Notes under the pieces: model-generated
What the model saw: the letters and a program-made list of their open reading frames with translations, nothing else
What the model was told of the DNA's origin: nothing
Database searches by the model: none
Assembly (NCBI GenBank): GCA_018607905.1
Contig: JABBAP010000072.1
Location: 1 to 64,000 of the forward strand
Direction of reading: 5' to 3'
Length of the DNA: 64,000 nt
From: Paracoccaceae bacterium
GTDB taxonomy: Bacteria; Pseudomonadota; Alphaproteobacteria; Rhodobacterales; Rhodobacteraceae
Shown here: positions 62,593-64,000 of the stretch, piece by piece
Layout of the letters: each line of letters opens with the position of its first letter
Numbering within the stretch: position 1 is the stretch's first letter
Translations under genes and position numbers: made by a program

Positions 62593-62744
62593 TAGGTATT
62601 GATCGTGCACCAAGGGGTTCGGTGTGATCGAGAGTTGAGACAAGGGTAGTAGGGATAAAAACGAGGAAGCGTGTGGGCAAGTCTTTGCGCGCTTTAAAAT
62701 ATACGTTACGGGTGGGAACGATTGTGACGTTAGTGGAGCAAGAA

Positions 62745-63266
62745 ATGGTATCGAAAACAGGCAGCGTAAAGTGGTTTGACAGTACCAAAGGGTTCGGATT
62801 TGTCACAGATGACGAGGGCGGACGCGACATACTGTTGCACGCAAATGTTTTGCGTAACTACGGGCACAGCTCCGTTGTTGAAGGCGCACGGATTGAGGTT
62901 GAAGTCGCAGAGAGCACACGCGGGCTACAGGCTGTTGAAATCCTTGAATTGGATTTGCCGGAATCAGGCGAGGACGTCGTGCTGCGCGGTGTGCCAGAAT
63001 TGGGCATTGATCTATCGACACTAACATCTGACGAGCCGTTAACGCCATCACGGGTGAAATGGTTCGACAAAATCAAAGGCTTTGGGTTTGTGAACCTGTT
63101 CGGCAGTTCGGAAGATGTGTTTGTTAACATGGAAGTGTTGCGGGCGTATGGCATGGCCGAGTTGGCACAGGGCGAAGCGGTCTGTGTACGCACGGCCGAT
63201 GGCCCACGTGGCAGAATGGCCATAGAAATTCGGGCATGGGATTATGAAGGTGCTAAAAGCGATTAG
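62745..63266 (+). CDS. Two-domain cold-shock protein
   Basis: 173 residues from the ATG at 62745 with GGAG. Two CSD folds: the first GSVKWFDSTKGFGFVTDDEG near residue 6, the second SRVKWFDKIKGFGFVNL near 102. The RNP1-like KGFGF is intact in both, and the RNP2 strand reads DILLHANVL and DVFVNMEVL. Double CSD proteins are common in alphaproteobacteria and bind RNA or ssDNA. A leader of about 150 bases may give cold control. Overlaps the DUF192 gene by 23 bases. Confidence 0.95.
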   Translation: MVSKTGSVKWFDSTKGFGFVTDDEGGRDILLHANVLRNYGHSSVVEGARIEVEVAESTRGLQAVEILELDLPESGEDVVLRGVPELGIDLSTLTSDEPLTPSRVKWFDKIKGFGFVNLFGSSEDVFVNMEVLRAYGMAELAQGEAVCVRTADGPRGRMAIEIRAWDYEGAKSD

Positions 63267-63717
63267 TCTTGCAGTCGCGCTTGCGGTTTGCGGGCAGGGT
63301 GCAGCAGCAAAATGTTCAGAAAATGTAGTTGATTTGCGATGGGACGGCGGCAGTGCGCGGTTCAACGTAGAAATTGCAGATGATGATCAGGAACGGGGTC
63401 GTGGGCTTATGTTCCGCGAAACGCTGGGGCGCTACAGCGGGATGTTGTTCGTGTACGGCGCCCCCGCAACGGTTTCTTTCTGGATGAAAAATACGCTGAT
63501 CCCTTTGGATATGGTATTCCTTGATCAACACGGCGTGGTCCAACACATCCACGAAAACGCGGTCCCTGGCAGTTTAGAGAATATCCCCGGTGGTGATGGA
63601 ATATTGGCGGTACTAGAAGTAAACGGCGGGCTGTCGGCCAAGTTGGGGTTGGTTGTTGGGGCCGAGTTACGCCACCCAGCGTTTGGCGCATCCGCGCCTT
63701 CTTGGCCCTGCGATTAA
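63244..63717 (+). CDS. Exported DUF192 protein
   Basis: 157 residues. Signal peptide ([20 protein letters not shown]). The DUF192 core [37 protein letters not shown] and [15 protein letters not shown] is complete. Function unknown; family proteins are small periplasmic beta proteins. Start lies inside the 3' end of the cold-shock gene, so the two are probably co-transcribed, a common pairing in Rhodobacterales. Confidence 0.93.
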   Translation: MKVLKAISLAVALAVCGQGAAAKCSENVVDLRWDGGSARFNVEIADDDQERGRGLMFRETLGRYSGMLFVYGAPATVSFWMKNTLIPLDMVFLDQHGVVQHIHENAVPGSLENIPGGDGILAVLEVNGGLSAKLGLVVGAELRHPAFGASAPSWPCD

Positions 63718-63777
63718 ATCAGCGCATTTTTGGGGTTTCCAAACCCGCAGGGGCGGCGTATATCGCCTGCACTGGTT

Positions 63778-63854
63778 CGGGGCGTGGCGCAGCCTGGTAG
63801 CGCACCTGTTTTGGGTACAGGGGGTCGGAAGTTCGAATCTTCTCGCCCCGACCA
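63778..63854 (+). tRNA. tRNA-Pro (UGG)
   Basis: 77 bases. Acceptor CGGGGCG pairs with CGCCCCG; D arm from GCGCAGCCTGGTAGCGC; anticodon stem CCTGT/ACAGG with loop TTTGGGT giving anticodon TGG; T arm with GTTCGAATC; discriminator A and encoded CCA. UGG reads Pro codons CCN. All four stems pair. Confidence 0.97.
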
Positions 63855-63872
63855 GTAAAATTCCCAACACTT

Positions 63873-63912
63873 CGACGGCTTCGCACGGATCACTTTGATC
63901 CGTGTCGTCGTT
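63873..63912 (+). terminator. Hairpin downstream of tRNA-Pro
   Basis: CACGGATCA, loop CTT, TGATCCGTG, with outer CGAC/GTCG pairing and a weak T-rich tail (TTGTTGTGG). It starts 18 bases after the tRNA and probably ends its transcript. Confidence 0.6.
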
Positions 63913-64000
63913 GTTGTGGTTTAGGTGCTGACTACCAACCTACTTCGTTTGAAGACGAATTGACCCAAATCCACCGCACAACCCCGATTGTTACAGAAAT

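Noticed and set aside
63855-64000. Start of another gene after tRNA-Pro
   Set aside because: No start codon with a ribosome binding site and no coding-like frame; only a hairpin is visible.

Overview
The window reads as a chromosomal segment of a marine-type alphaproteobacterium, most likely Rhodobacteraceae (roseobacter group). The signs are an F0 ATP synthase operon (atpI-atpB-atpE-b'-atpF) standing apart from F1, HdaA with ppk and ppx, a DUF1127 protein, the short form of ProS, the lolC-lolD pair, and many overlapping ATGA/TTGA gene junctions. Base composition is moderately GC-rich and even, with AT-richer patches near 3.9-5.4 kb and 27.4-27.8 kb. No rRNA, CRISPR array, transposase or phage gene was found. 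One tRNA (Pro, UGG) lies near the right end.

Layout. 0-8 kb: HDAC-like deacetylase, IMPACT-family protein, FAR-17a/AIG1-like membrane hydrolase, L,D-transpeptidase, then a small accessory islet (XRE regulator, GNAT, predicted AbiJ-type HEPN abortive-infection protein) inserted beside rimO, followed by a SEL1-repeat protein. 8-22 kb: a catabolic or modification region with sulfotransferase, cytochrome P450, MaoC hydratase, iron alcohol dehydrogenase, thioesterase, HCCA-isomerase-like protein, DadA-like oxidase, SDR, strictosidine-synthase-like lactonase, DinB-like protein, prolyl oligopeptidase and an MFS carrier. 22-29 kb: LysR regulator, F0 ATP synthase operon, an ArsR/AHSA1 cassette bracketed by duplicated REP-terminator modules, and homoserine dehydrogenase. 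29-38 kb: lipoprotein, TetR regulator, an M16 peptidase pair, two tandem cyclase-FHA proteins, glyA, nadK, GNAT, and a decayed SDR fragment. 38-45 kb: a Lin0512 pair, then an AI-2E-type permease, hdaA, ppk and ppx in one overlapping operon, and a YafY-type regulator divergent from an EamA exporter with a near-perfect operator between them. 46-55 kb: proS, DUF2937, lolC, lolD, MFS, MATE, DUF4189, ybaB-recR, second P450. 55-64 kb: RidA, TSUP permease, Cys/Met PLP enzyme, gpt, Entner-Doudoroff edd-eda behind a 20-bp palindrome, fabI, pdxH, two-domain cold-shock protein, DUF192 protein and tRNA-Pro.

Best leads are the Abi islet (strong Shine-Dalgarno inside the end of rimO and a CTGA stop/start overlap), a 32-codon micro-ORF made by duplication of the lolC/lolD junction, the bracketed ArsR/AHSA1 cassette, covarying REP-like elements, an 11-bp tandem repeat upstream of the AIG1-like gene, a start-site hairpin ahead of a thioesterase, and the tandem cyclase-FHA pair. 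Functions are read from motifs only; no database search was run. No intergenic stretch exceeds about 300 bases.
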